Shown in pieces: positions 32,649-42,103 of a DNA stretch of 64,000 bases. Source of the DNA: Streptomyces atroolivaceus (lineage in GTDB: Bacteria; Actinomycetota; Actinomycetes; Streptomycetales; Streptomycetaceae); the NCBI RefSeq assembly GCF_000717025.1, contig NZ_JNXG01000001.1:248001-312000 (forward strand), in the 5' to 3' direction. The notes under the pieces are model-generated. The model saw only the letters and a program-made list of their open reading frames with translations. It made no database searches and had not been told where the DNA came from. A program made the translations under genes and the position numbers. Position 1 is the stretch's first letter. The number at the start of each line of letters is the position of its first letter.

Positions 32649-34775
32649 ATGGATGCCATCTCCCTGGGCGTCGGCCTGCTCATCGCCGTCGTCCTGCTCA
32701 TCGCCGTCGCTCTGCTGTTCGTCATCACCCGGCTCTTCCGCAAGGTCGAGCAGGGGAAGGCGCTGATCATCTCCAAGACCAAGAAGGTCGATGTCACCTT
32801 CACCGGTGCGGTGGTCCTTCCGGTGCTGCACAAGGCCGAGACCATGGACATCTCGGTGAAGACCATCGAGATCCGCCGCACCGGGCGTGAGGGCCTGATC
32901 TGCCAGGACAACATCCGCGCCGACATCCACATCACGTTCTTCGTCCGGGTCAACAAGACCGTCGAGGACGTCATCAAGGTCGCGCAGGCCATCGGGACGG
33001 AGCGGGCGAGCGACAAGGCCGCCATCCAGGAGTTCTTCGCCGCGAAGTTCTCCGAGGCGCTCAAGACCGTCGGCAAGCAGCTGGACTTCGTCGACCTGTA
33101 CACGAAGCGGGAGGAGTTCCGGGACCGCATCATCCGGGTCATCGGGACCGACCTGAACGGCTATCACCTCGACGACGCCGCGATCGACTTCCTCGAGCAG
33201 ACGCCGATGGCGCAGCTCGACGGCGCCAACATCCTGGACGCGCAGGGAATCCGGAAGATCACCGAACTGACGGCCATCGAGCACGTACGGACCAACGAGT
33301 TCCAGCGCACCGAGCAGAAGGAGATCACCCGCCAGGACGTCGACGCCCGCGAGACGATCCTGGAGCTGGAGCGCAGGCAGGCCGAGGCGGAGATCAAGCA
33401 GCGCCGCGAGGTGGAGACGCTGCGGGCCCGGGAGGAGTCGGCGACCGCCCGGGTGCAGGAGGAGGAGCGGCTCGGTTCGCAGAGCGCGTTCATCCGCACC
33501 GAGGAGCAGCTCGGCATCCAGCGGGAGAACCAGGCACGCGAGGTGGCCGTCGCCCAGAAGAACCGCGAGCGGGTCATCGCGGTGGAGAACGAGCGCATCG
33601 AGAAGGACCGGCTGCTGGAGGTCATCGGGCGCGAGCGCGAGACGGAGCTGAACCGGATCGCCGCGACGAAGGAGGTCGAGGCCGAGCGCCGTGAGGTCGC
33701 GGACGTGATCCGGGAGCGGATCGCGGTGGACCGCACGGTCGCCGAGCAGGAGGAGTCGATCCTGACCCTGCGGGCGGTCGAGGAGTCGGAGCGCACCCGC
33801 AGGTCCGTGATCATCGCGGCGGAGGCGGAGGCGCAGGAGAAGCTGGTCAAGGACATCAAGGCGGCGGAGGCCGCGGAGGCGGCGGCGGTGCACCTGGCCG
33901 CCGAGCAGCTGACGCTCGCGGACGCCCGGCTGAAGAGCGCCGACCTCGACGCACGGGCGAAGCTGCGGCTCGCCGAAGGCGTCCAGGCGGAGACCGCGGC
34001 GGCGGGGCTCGCGGACGTCCAGGTCCGCGAAGCGGAGGCCCAGGTCACGGAGAAGGCCGGTCTCGCGGAGGCCCAGGCCACGGAGGCCCGGCTCAGGGCC
34101 GAGGCGGAGGGGGCGCGCCTCAAGGCCCTGGCGGTCGCGGAAGGGACGCAGGCACAGGCGTCCGCGGACGCGGCGGTGATCGGCGAGAGGCTGAAGGCCG
34201 AGGCGGAGGGGCTCACCCAGAAGGCCGCGGCGATGGCGGCACTCGACGAGGCGTCGCGCGGGCACGAGGAGTACCGGCTGCGGCTGGACGCGGAGAAGGA
34301 GATCAGGCTCGCGGAGTTCGACGTCCAGCGGCAGGTCGCCGAGGCGCAGGCGACGGTGCTGGCGACGGGGCTGGAGAACGCGGACATCGACATCGTCGGG
34401 GGTGACTCCGTCTTCTTCGACCGGCTGGTGTCCTCGATCTCCCTGGGACGGAGTGTGGACGGGTTCGTGGAGAACTCGAAGACGGCGCAGGCGCTGGCCG
34501 GCCCGTGGCTCGACGGGCGGGGGTCGTTCACGGACGACCTGACCCGGGTGCTGGGGTCCGTGTCCACGGGGGATGTGCAGAACCTGACGGTGTCGGCCCT
34601 GCTGATGCAGCTGATGCGCTCGCCGGGGGCGGCCTCGGGGCAGGTGAAGCAGCTGCTCGCCGCGGCGGAGGAGCTGGGGCTGGCCGGGATGACCGTGTCG
34701 TCGTTGACGGGAGCGGCCCCGGTGAACGGGCAGCCCCCGGAGGCGTCCTCGCTGAACGGGACGCCCGTCGGATAG
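32649..34775 (+). CDS. YqiK-type flotillin
   Basis: A 708-residue flotillin of the long YqiK class. An N-terminal transmembrane helix (about 5-25) is followed by an SPFH domain (about 30-210; VVLPVLHKAETMDISVKTIEIRRTGREGLICQDNIRADIHITFFVRV), then a very long coiled coil (about 215-580) rich in EAEA, RRE and AEA repeats, and a C-terminal region (VFFDRLVSSISLGRSVDGFV). It would scaffold a membrane microdomain. It is in series with the YqiJ-like gene upstream and a giant AAA ATPase downstream, and differs clearly from the 481-residue flotillin at 23014. Confidence 0.9.
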   Translation: MDAISLGVGLLIAVVLLIAVALLFVITRLFRKVEQGKALIISKTKKVDVTFTGAVVLPVLHKAETMDISVKTIEIRRTGREGLICQDNIRADIHITFFVRVNKTVEDVIKVAQAIGTERASDKAAIQEFFAAKFSEALKTVGKQLDFVDLYTKREEFRDRIIRVIGTDLNGYHLDDAAIDFLEQTPMAQLDGANILDAQGIRKITELTAIEHVRTNEFQRTEQKEITRQDVDARETILELERRQAEAEIKQRREVETLRAREESATARVQEEERLGSQSAFIRTEEQLGIQRENQAREVAVAQKNRERVIAVENERIEKDRLLEVIGRERETELNRIAATKEVEAERREVADVIRERIAVDRTVAEQEESILTLRAVEESERTRRSVIIAAEAEAQEKLVKDIKAAEAAEAAAVHLAAEQLTLADARLKSADLDARAKLRLAEGVQAETAAAGLADVQVREAEAQVTEKAGLAEAQATEARLRAEAEGARLKALAVAEGTQAQASADAAVIGERLKAEAEGLTQKAAAMAALDEASRGHEEYRLRLDAEKEIRLAEFDVQRQVAEAQATVLATGLENADIDIVGGDSVFFDRLVSSISLGRSVDGFVENSKTAQALAGPWLDGRGSFTDDLTRVLGSVSTGDVQNLTVSALLMQLMRSPGAASGQVKQLLAAAEELGLAGMTVSSLTGAAPVNGQPPEASSLNGTPVG

Positions 34776-34820
34776 GGCCGGCCTCCGTCCGTGGGCCGGG
34801 GACGCCTCGGCCCCTGAGCG

Positions 34821-34860
34821 GAGGGCGGGGGCGCCGGGCGGAGGGCGGGGGCGCCGGGCG
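34821..34860. repeat. Perfect 20-bp tandem duplication
   Basis: Bases 34821-34840 and 34841-34860 are identical (GAGGGCGGGG followed by GCGCCGGGCG). Confidence 0.9.
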
Positions 34861-35000
34861 GTAGTCCGCCGCTCGGGCGCCCCTCGGGCGCCGCCTGCCC
34901 GGGCCGGCCCGGCGGTGGCCGGCGGGAGGCGGGCTGCGGGCGGCCGGCGGCCGGCGGCGGGCGGCGGGCGGGCATCCCTGCCGGGGGCCGGCCCTGCGAA

Positions 35001-35088
35001 GAGGCCGCCGCCAAGAAAAACACCGCCGCCATGAAAAGGAGGCCGCCCCGTGAAAGGGGCCGCCGCCATGAGAAAGGGCCGCCGATGG
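35001..35088. repeat. Imperfect repeat of GCCGCC blocks and A-rich blocks
   Basis: Four to five units of about 18-20 nt, each GCCGCC(GCC) followed by AAGAAAAA, ATGAAAAGGA, GTGAAAGG or ATGAGAAAGG. Several look like a start codon followed by a Shine-Dalgarno-like purine run. The last unit overlaps an 8-bp hairpin (35076-35083 with 35095-35102). Confidence 0.6.
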
Positions 35089-35138
35089 CCTTCGGGCGGC
35101 CCGGTCCGTCGAACGTCATCTCGTAGGGAGCCTCACGC

Positions 35139-38100
35139 ATGGACCGCGACGTCACCCTCACCGAAGCCGATGCCGACGCCTACGAGGTGCTCCGCCGCCG
35201 GCTCCGGGACCAGGCCGACGAGCTGGTCCGGCGGGCCGAGGCCCTCAACGCGAGGAGGACCGAGGAGTTCGGCTCCACCGGGCTCCGGCTGCTCGCCACC
35301 GAGCAGGTGCGCACGGAACACCCCTCGGTGGCCCGCGATCTCGTCGCCGTCGGCGGGCGCCTCCTGTTCGGCTTCGAGCGCGGTCCGGGTGCGCGCGAGG
35401 ACACCGGCGTGGCGGACGTGCTCGTCCTGCGCGAAGCCGGCCTGGAGGAGACGGGCGCGGGCCTGCTGGCCGACGAGGCCTTCGTGCGGGAGTTCGCCGC
35501 CCTGCACCGTTACTACCGCGGCGCCCGGCTGCTCCGGCTGCGGCGCGTCAACGGCCGGCTGCTCGCCGTGTTCCGCACCGGCGAGACCGCCGAGGACATC
35601 CGCGTCCTGCGCTGGGAGCTGGGCCCCGACGGCGCGCCCGGTGCCTTCCTGGACGCCCTTGGCGACCGCGACCACGTCTTCCCGCCCTCGCACGACTTCC
35701 GGTGGACCCCCGCGGGACGGGACGCCCACGTGCCCGGCCGGCATCCGCACATCGCCGTCCTGGACACGGTCTTCATCGACACGCTGGGCGGCACCCTCAC
35801 CGTCAGGACCACCGACGACACCGATGCTCCGGACGGGATCCACGAGGAGCCCGTCGACGAGCCGCTGCAGTCCCTGGCGGACGCCGCCGTCGAGTACGCC
35901 CAGGCCGGCCCGCTGATCCTGCTGCGCGTACGCCCGTACAAGGAGAAGGCCTGGCGCCACCTCGTCTTCAACACGCTGCTGTCCACCGTGCGGCGTCTCG
36001 ACGCCATCGGCCCGTCCTGCCGGCGGCTCCCCGAGGACCAGGGGATCATCTTCCCCGGCGGTTACCACCTCACCACCGGGGCCACCAAGACCTTCGACAC
36101 CGCCGAGGAGCTCGGCGATCCCGTCTTCGAGGGCGCCGTCCCCTCGCCCAACGGCGAGGACGTGCTGTACGTCTTCCGGTCCCGCGACGGGAGCCGCACG
36201 CTGCTCCTCCCCTACAACGTCATCCGCCAGGAGGTCGCCACTCCCCTGCCCGGGCGCGGCCACGCCCTCCTCGACGACGGCACCCTGGTCCTGCTGAAGG
36301 ACGGCACGGAAGGACCGGGGCGGATCCACCCGCTGCAGCGCTGGCAGACCCCCTTCGTCTCCGACACCTACGCCGCCTCCCGCTCCGTCGGTACGGGCCC
36401 GCTCGCCCGGACCGGGAACGCCGACCTGGTGCGCGGGATCTCCGACTGCCTGGCCCTGGCCCACGGTGTGCGGGACATGACGCCGACCGCCGCCGTGTAC
36501 AGCCGGCTCGTCGCCGACTGCGGCCGGGCGGGCGACCGCTACCACTGGCTCACCGACCCCGCGCTGGGCGCGCTCGCCGAGCCGCTGGAGGAGCTGCGGT
36601 CCACCGCCCGTCAGGTCCTGGCCGAGTTCGAGACGGTGCAGGAGCTGACCGGGCAGGCCACCGAGGCCCTCGACGAGGCGGTCACCGGACTCACCGCCCT
36701 GGTCCGCCGCATCCGGGGCGAGGCTCCGCGCTCGGCCGCCGCCTGGGTCGCCGGCCTCACCGGACTGCGGCGCGCCCACGGGCACCTGGCGACCCTCGCC
36801 GACATGCGGTACGCCGACACGGAGCGCATCGCCGCACTCCGCGAGGAGGCGGGACGGGACCTGGAGTCGGCGGCCCGGCGGGCGGTCGCCTTCCTCGCGC
36901 GCGAGGACGCCTTCGCCGGCTACCACGAGGACCTCGCGCGGATCACCGCGGACGCCGAAGGCCTGGACAGCGTCGCCGACGCCTCTTCGGCGGGGGACCG
37001 GCTCACGGAGATCACGGAGGGCCTCGGGACGGTCACGGACGTCGTCGCCGGGCTGGACATGGGCGACGCCACCGTCCGTACGTCCGTCCTCGAGCGGATC
37101 GCCGAGGTCCTGGGCGGCGCCAACCGCGCCCGCGCGACCCTCGACGCCCGGCGCAGGGAGCTGGTGTCCCGGGAGGGGCAGGCCGAGTTCGCCGCCGAGT
37201 TCGCCCTGCTCGGGCAGACCGTCACGGGGGCGCTCGCCTCGGCGGACTCCCCCGGCTCCTGTGACGAACAGCTGGCCCGGGTGCTGCTCCAGATGGAGAA
37301 CCTGGAGTCCCGCTTCGCGGAGTCCGACGACTTCCTCCTCAGGATCGCCGAGCGGCGCACGGAGGTGTACGAGGCGTTCTCGGGCCGGAAGCAGACGCTT
37401 CAGGACGCCGCTGCCCGGCGCGCGGAGCGGCTCGCCGAGTCCGCGGCCCGGGTCCTGGAGACGGTGTCCCGGCGGGTGGCCGGGCTGGAGGACCAGGACG
37501 CCGTCCACACGTACTTCTCCTCCGACCCCATGGTGGCCAAGGTCCGTCGCACCGCCGAGGAGCTGCGGGCGCTCGGCGACCCGGTGCGCGCCGAGGAGCT
37601 GGACGGCCGGCTGAAGGCCGCCCGGCAGGAGGCGGGACGCGCCCTGCGCGACCGGGGCGAGCTGTACGCGGACGGCGGCTCGGTGATCCGGCTGGGCCGG
37701 CACCGGTTCGCGGTGAGCCGGCGGCCCTTCGACCTGGCCCTGGTCCCGTCGGGGGCCGGGGTCGCCTTCGCGCTCACCGGCACGGACTACCGCGCGCCGG
37801 TCACCGACCCGGAGTTCGCGGCGAACCGCGCGTACTGGAACCAGTTGCTGCCCTCGGAGTCGCCGGACGTCTACCGTGCGGAGCACCTGGCGGCCAGGCT
37901 CCTCGACGAGCACGGAGCCGAGGCCCTGGCAGGCACGGACCTCCCCGCACTCGTACGGGACGCGGCGGCGGCGGCGTACGACGAGGGCCATCAGCGGGGC
38001 GTCCACGACGAGGACGCGCTCGCCATCCTGACCGTCCTGCTGCGGCTGCGCGCCGGGGCGGGCCTGCTGCGCTTCCCGTCCTCGGTGCGCGCGGCGGCGC

Positions 38101-40022
38101 AGCTCTTCTGGGCGCACGACGCCGACGAGGCCCTGCGTACGTCCTGGGCGCGTCAGGCCCGCTCACTGGCACGCGCCCGCGACACCTTCGGCCTCGCTCC
38201 CGCCATATCGGCGCTCCAGGAGGAGTGGGCGGCGGTGATGGGGTCGCAGGACACCGCCGCCGAGTATCTCTTCGAGGAGCTCGCCGGCGGTCCCGGCGGT
38301 TTCGTCACGAGTGCCGCGGCCCGCACCTTCCTGGACAAGTTCCGGCGGGCCGTGGGCACTTCGGCGTACGACGAGGATCTGTCCGCCCTCTCCGGTGACC
38401 TCCCGGCCCGGCGCCGGCTGGTGGAGGGGTGGCTCAGGTCCTACTCCGCCGGGACCGGCTCGGACGCGGACGACGGGGACCTCGCGGAGGCGGTGGCCGT
38501 GGAGCTGTGCCCGGAACTGGAGCGGTACGACTGCGACGCGCCGCTCACCGGGACGGTGGAGGGGCTCCTGGGCGATCATCCGCGCGTGGTGCGGGGGCGG
38601 TTGACGGTCCGGCTGGACGAACTGCTGCACCGTACGGCCGGGTTCCGGGCCCGCACCGTGCCGGGCTTCCGGGCGTACCAGCGGCTGCGCAACACCCTGG
38701 TCGCGGCCGAGCGCTCCCGGCTGCGGCTGGACGACCACAGGCCGCGCGCCATGCCGGCCTTCGTGCGCAACCGGCTGCTGGACGAGGTCTACCTGCCGCT
38801 CATCGGCGACAGCCTGGCCAAACAGCTCGGTACCGCCGACGGGGACCGCCGCACCGACTCGCAGGGCCTGCTGCTGCTCGTGTCACCGCCGGGCTACGGC
38901 AAGACGACGCTCGTGGAGTACGTCGCGGAGCGGCTCGGGATGGTCATGGTCAAGGTCAGCGGCCCGAATCTGGGCCGCGAGGTGACGACGCTCGACCCGG
39001 CCATGGCCCCCGGGGCGACCGCCCGCCAGGAGATCGAGAAGATCAACTTCGCGCTGGCGGCGGGCAGCAACACCCTCCTCCACCTGGACGACATCCAGCA
39101 CACCTCCCCCGAGCTGCTCCAGAAGTTCATCCCGCTCTGCGACGCCACCCGCCGGGTCGAGGGTGTGCACGACGGGCAGCCGCGCACCTACGACCTGCGG
39201 GGGAAGCGGTTCGCCGTGGTGATGGCGGGCAACCCGTACACCGAGTCCGGCGCCCGGTTCCGGATTCCGGACATGCTCGCCAACCGGGCCGACGTCTGGA
39301 ATCTCGGTGAGGTCCTGAGCGGGCGGGACGAGGTCTTCGCGCTCAGCTTCGTCGAGAACGCCCTGACCGCGAACCCGGTGCTCGCCCCGCTCGCCGCCCG
39401 CTCGCGGAGCGATCTCGACCTGCTCGTGCGCATGGCCTCCGGTTCCGGGCCCGCGGCGCACGCCGACCGCCTGGAACACCCCTGCGCGCCCGCCGAACTG
39501 GACCGGATCGTCTCCGTCCTGCGCCACCTGCTCACCGCCCGGGACACCGTCCTGGCGGTGAACGCGGCGTACATCGCGTCGGCCGCACGGACGGACTCGA
39601 CACGCACCGAACCGCCGTTCCGTCTGCAGGGCTCGTACCGGGACATGAACAAGATCGCGGAAAGGATCGTGCCCGTCATGAACGACGCCGAGCTCTCCGC
39701 GGTCATCGACGACCACTACGCGGGTGAGGCCCAGACCCTGACCACGGGCGCCGAGTCGAACCTGCTGAAGCTGGCCTCCCTGCGGGGCACGCTCACCCCT
39801 GCCCAGGCGGAGCGCCGGGCGGCGATCAACTCCGCCTACGTACGCGCGCAGGCCCTCGGCGGACCGGACGGCGACCCCGCCTCCCGCGCGGTGGGGGCGC
39901 TGGGGCTGCTCGCGGACCGGATCGCCGCGGTCGAGGCGGCCATCGAGCGGGCCGCGGGCCCCCGCCCGCCGGCCGCGGACACACGGCCCCGTCACGCGAT
40001 GATCACCGACACGCCCGACTGA
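35139..40022 (+). CDS. Giant AAA ATPase with DUF3686 region (annotated elsewhere as DNA repair ATPase)
   Basis: A 1627-residue cytoplasmic protein. The N-terminal half matches what I know as DUF3686 (ATPase linked to DNA repair, N-terminal): FRWTPAGRDAHVPGRHPHIAVLDTVFIDTLGGTLTV and VFRSRDGSRTLLLPYNVI. A helical, coiled-coil middle (about 500-1000) follows. The C-terminal AAA domain has Walker A SPPGYGKTT with Lys1255 and Walker B LLHLDDIQH near 1316, with arginine-finger candidates after MAGNPYTESGARFRIPDML. AAA MoxR-like features suggest remodelling of a partner. It follows the YqiJ and flotillin genes and precedes the RCK protein by 17 nt. The name DNA repair is not supported by anything else here. 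Confidence 0.82.
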   Translation: MDRDVTLTEADADAYEVLRRRLRDQADELVRRAEALNARRTEEFGSTGLRLLATEQVRTEHPSVARDLVAVGGRLLFGFERGPGAREDTGVADVLVLREAGLEETGAGLLADEAFVREFAALHRYYRGARLLRLRRVNGRLLAVFRTGETAEDIRVLRWELGPDGAPGAFLDALGDRDHVFPPSHDFRWTPAGRDAHVPGRHPHIAVLDTVFIDTLGGTLTVRTTDDTDAPDGIHEEPVDEPLQSLADAAVEYAQAGPLILLRVRPYKEKAWRHLVFNTLLSTVRRLDAIGPSCRRLPEDQGIIFPGGYHLTTGATKTFDTAEELGDPVFEGAVPSPNGEDVLYVFRSRDGSRTLLLPYNVIRQEVATPLPGRGHALLDDGTLVLLKDGTEGPGRIHPLQRWQTPFVSDTYAASRSVGTGPLARTGNADLVRGISDCLALAHGVRDMTPTAAVYSRLVADCGRAGDRYHWLTDPALGALAEPLEELRSTARQVLAEFETVQELTGQATEALDEAVTGLTALVRRIRGEAPRSAAAWVAGLTGLRRAHGHLATLADMRYADTERIAALREEAGRDLESAARRAVAFLAREDAFAGYHEDLARITADAEGLDSVADASSAGDRLTEITEGLGTVTDVVAGLDMGDATVRTSVLERIAEVLGGANRARATLDARRRELVSREGQAEFAAEFALLGQTVTGALASADSPGSCDEQLARVLLQMENLESRFAESDDFLLRIAERRTEVYEAFSGRKQTLQDAAARRAERLAESAARVLETVSRRVAGLEDQDAVHTYFSSDPMVAKVRRTAEELRALGDPVRAEELDGRLKAARQEAGRALRDRGELYADGGSVIRLGRHRFAVSRRPFDLALVPSGAGVAFALTGTDYRAPVTDPEFAANRAYWNQLLPSESPDVYRAEHLAARLLDEHGAEALAGTDLPALVRDAAAAAYDEGHQRGVHDEDALAILTVLLRLRAGAGLLRFPSSVRAAAQLFWAHDADEALRTSWARQARSLARARDTFGLAPAISALQEEWAAVMGSQDTAAEYLFEELAGGPGGFVTSAAARTFLDKFRRAVGTSAYDEDLSALSGDLPARRRLVEGWLRSYSAGTGSDADDGDLAEAVAVELCPELERYDCDAPLTGTVEGLLGDHPRVVRGRLTVRLDELLHRTAGFRARTVPGFRAYQRLRNTLVAAERSRLRLDDHRPRAMPAFVRNRLLDEVYLPLIGDSLAKQLGTADGDRRTDSQGLLLLVSPPGYGKTTLVEYVAERLGMVMVKVSGPNLGREVTTLDPAMAPGATARQEIEKINFALAAGSNTLLHLDDIQHTSPELLQKFIPLCDATRRVEGVHDGQPRTYDLRGKRFAVVMAGNPYTESGARFRIPDMLANRADVWNLGEVLSGRDEVFALSFVENALTANPVLAPLAARSRSDLDLLVRMASGSGPAAHADRLEHPCAPAELDRIVSVLRHLLTARDTVLAVNAAYIASAARTDSTRTEPPFRLQGSYRDMNKIAERIVPVMNDAELSAVIDDHYAGEAQTLTTGAESNLLKLASLRGTLTPAQAERRAAINSAYVRAQALGGPDGDPASRAVGALGLLADRIAAVEAAIERAAGPRPPAADTRPRHAMITDTPD

Positions 40023-40039
40023 ACCGGAGGGATCAAGGC

Positions 40040-42049
40040 ATGCTGGGTTCCGTGTCATCACTTCCTCATCAGCCCCAACACCGCCCGGTCAACGGCCACA
40101 TGGTGGTCTGCGGCGACGACACCCTCGCCCGCAGGCTCGCCGTGGAGCTGCGCTACGTGTACGGGGAGCGGGTCACGCTCCTGGTCCCGCCGGGCCGCGA
40201 GGCCGGCAGGCCGGAGCTGCCGCTGACCCAACGGGCCCGTGCGGTGGCCCTGTTCGGACGCATGTCCGCGGCGATGAGCCGCAACGGGACGGGCGGGGGC
40301 GGTGACGGCGACACGAACGCCGGGGTCGAGGCCGTCCGCATCCTGGAGGCCCACGAGCCCACCGACGACGTGCTGGAGGAGGCGGGCGTCGACCGGGCCG
40401 CCGCGCTCGCGCTCGTCTACGACGACGACGAGCTCAACATCCGCGCCGCCCTGACCGCCCGCCGGCTCAATCCGCGTCTGCGCCTCGTCATCCGGCTCTA
40501 CAACCGCAAGCTCGGCCAGCACCTGGAGACGCTGCTCGACCAGGCGGCGGCCGTCTCGATGCCCGGTCTCGACCCGGCCCTGCTGGACGCCTCCACCACC
40601 GTCCTGTCCGACGCCGACACCGCCGCCCCGGCCCTGGCGGCCACCGCCGTGACCGGCAGCAGCAAGGTGATCCAGGCCGAGGGCCTGCTCCTGCGCGCGG
40701 TCGAACGCACCCCGCCCCGGCCGGGTGAACTCGCCGACCCCGGACTGTGCACCCTGGCCCTGCTCTCCTCCACCAGCCAGGACCCGGCCGGTACCGAGGG
40801 CTCCGACAGCAGTGGCGCGGAGGGCCCCCAGCTCCTGCCCGACCTGGCGACGGTGAACGCCGCCACCGGCCGGGGCACGGTCGTCCTGGAAGCCATCAGC
40901 CAGGCGGGGCCCGACCGGGCGCCCACCCGCATGGGAGGCAGGGGCGCCCCCCTGGGCCAGCTCTTCTCCCGGCGGCTGCGCTGGTCGGCGCTGGGGGTCG
41001 CGACGGCCGTCGTCGCCCTGGCCGTCGCCTCGGTGGTCACCACGGGCGAGAGCCCGCTGCACGCCACGTATCTGACCCTGCTCGACCTGCTGGCGATGGG
41101 TGATCCGGCGGTCGAGGGCACCGACTCGGCGTCCCGCCAGGTCATCCAGCTGCTCTCCGGCATGGCCGGGCTCCTGCTGCTGCCCCTGCTGGTCGCCGCC
41201 GTCCTGGAGGCGTTCGGCTCCCTGCGCACCGCCTCCTCGCTGCGCCGCCCCCCGCGCGGCCTGTCCGGCCACGTGGTCCTGCTCGGCCTCGGCAAGATCG
41301 GCACGAGGGTCCTGGTGCGGCTCCGCGAGCTGGACATCCCCGTGGTGGTCGTCGAGGAGGACCCGGAGGCGCGCGGCATCCCGCTGGCCCGCAGCCTGCA
41401 CGTCCCGACGGTCCTGGGCGACGTGACGCAGGAGGGCGTCCTGGAGGCGGCCAAGATACGCCGCGCCCGCGCGCTGCTCGCCCTGACCAGCGTCGACACG
41501 ACGAACCTCGAAGCCGCGCTGTACGCCCGCTCGGTGAAGCCGGACCTGCGGGTGGCGCTGCGCCTGTACGACGACGAGTTCGCCACCGCCGTCTACCGCA
41601 CCCTGCGCACGGCGCATCCGGGAGCCCTGACCCGCTCCCGTTCCGTGTCCCATCTGGCCGCGCCGTCCTTCGCGGTCGCCATGATGGGCCGGCAGATCCT
41701 GGGCGCGGTCCCGGTGGAGCGCAAGGTGATGCTGTTCGCCGCCCTGGAGGTGGCGGGACACCCCCAGCTGGAGGGCAGGACCGTCGACCAGGCGTTCCGG
41801 GCGGGCGCCTGGCGGGTCCTGGCCCTGGACGCCACGCCGCCGGCCGACCGCCTCCCGGACCTGGCCGCCGTGCCGCCGTACGACCCCCTCGACCCCACGG
41901 GCCCGGGGAGCCCCGACCGGCCCTCCGGCCTGGTCTGGGACCTGCACCCGGGCTATGTGCTGCGGCGGGAGGACCGGGTGGTGATCGCCGCCACCCGGCG
42001 CGGCCTGGCCGAGCTGCTGCGCAGGCAGCGCTCGCTGTCCCGCCCCTGA
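40040..42049 (+). CDS. RCK-membrane-RCK channel-like protein (CASTOR/POLLUX-like layout)
   Basis: A 669-residue protein with two Rossmann/TrkA_N domains flanking a two-helix membrane unit. The first RCK-like domain begins HMVVCGDDTLARRLAVELR (about 19) and extends to about 200. Hydrophobic helices lie near 313-333 and 367-388. Between them HATYLTLLDLLAMGDPAVEG stands where channels carry TVGYGD, so GD is kept but the TVGY filter is not. The second RCK domain (about 405-540) has VVLLGLGKIGTRVLVRLREL and an RCK_C-like tail to about 660. It could be a non-selective or divalent cation channel, or a sensor that lost conduction. It ends the four-gene series. Confidence 0.78.
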   Translation: MLGSVSSLPHQPQHRPVNGHMVVCGDDTLARRLAVELRYVYGERVTLLVPPGREAGRPELPLTQRARAVALFGRMSAAMSRNGTGGGGDGDTNAGVEAVRILEAHEPTDDVLEEAGVDRAAALALVYDDDELNIRAALTARRLNPRLRLVIRLYNRKLGQHLETLLDQAAAVSMPGLDPALLDASTTVLSDADTAAPALAATAVTGSSKVIQAEGLLLRAVERTPPRPGELADPGLCTLALLSSTSQDPAGTEGSDSSGAEGPQLLPDLATVNAATGRGTVVLEAISQAGPDRAPTRMGGRGAPLGQLFSRRLRWSALGVATAVVALAVASVVTTGESPLHATYLTLLDLLAMGDPAVEGTDSASRQVIQLLSGMAGLLLLPLLVAAVLEAFGSLRTASSLRRPPRGLSGHVVLLGLGKIGTRVLVRLRELDIPVVVVEEDPEARGIPLARSLHVPTVLGDVTQEGVLEAAKIRRARALLALTSVDTTNLEAALYARSVKPDLRVALRLYDDEFATAVYRTLRTAHPGALTRSRSVSHLAAPSFAVAMMGRQILGAVPVERKVMLFAALEVAGHPQLEGRTVDQAFRAGAWRVLALDATPPADRLPDLAAVPPYDPLDPTGPGSPDRPSGLVWDLHPGYVLRREDRVVIAATRRGLAELLRRQRSLSRP

Positions 42050-42054
42050 GCCAC

Positions 42055-42088
42055 GCCCGGCCGCCCGGCCGGGGCCGGGCGGCCGGGC
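42055..42088. terminator. Strong bidirectional terminator
   Basis: GCCCGGCCGCCCGGCC (42055-42070) pairs perfectly with GGCCGGGCGGCCGGGC (42073-42088) with a 2-nt centre (GG). It sits between the convergent RCK and trpS genes. Confidence 0.85.
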
Positions 42089-42103
42089 GCCGTCGCGGAG
42101 GGG

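Larger units (their letters stand above)
34776..35138. other. Repeat-rich gap between the flotillin and AAA ATPase genes
   Basis: About 360 nt, with a perfect 20-bp duplication (34821-34860), a GC-only tract, an A-rich imperfect repeat (35001-35088) and a hairpin (35076-35102). No gene is supported. It separates the flotillin from the ATPase but no terminator is clear. Confidence 0.5.

Noticed and set aside
33164..38117. Long minus-strand frames opposite the flotillin and AAA ATPase genes
   Set aside because: They are antisense shadows of genes with clear domains; translations are Ala/Ser/Arg low-complexity.
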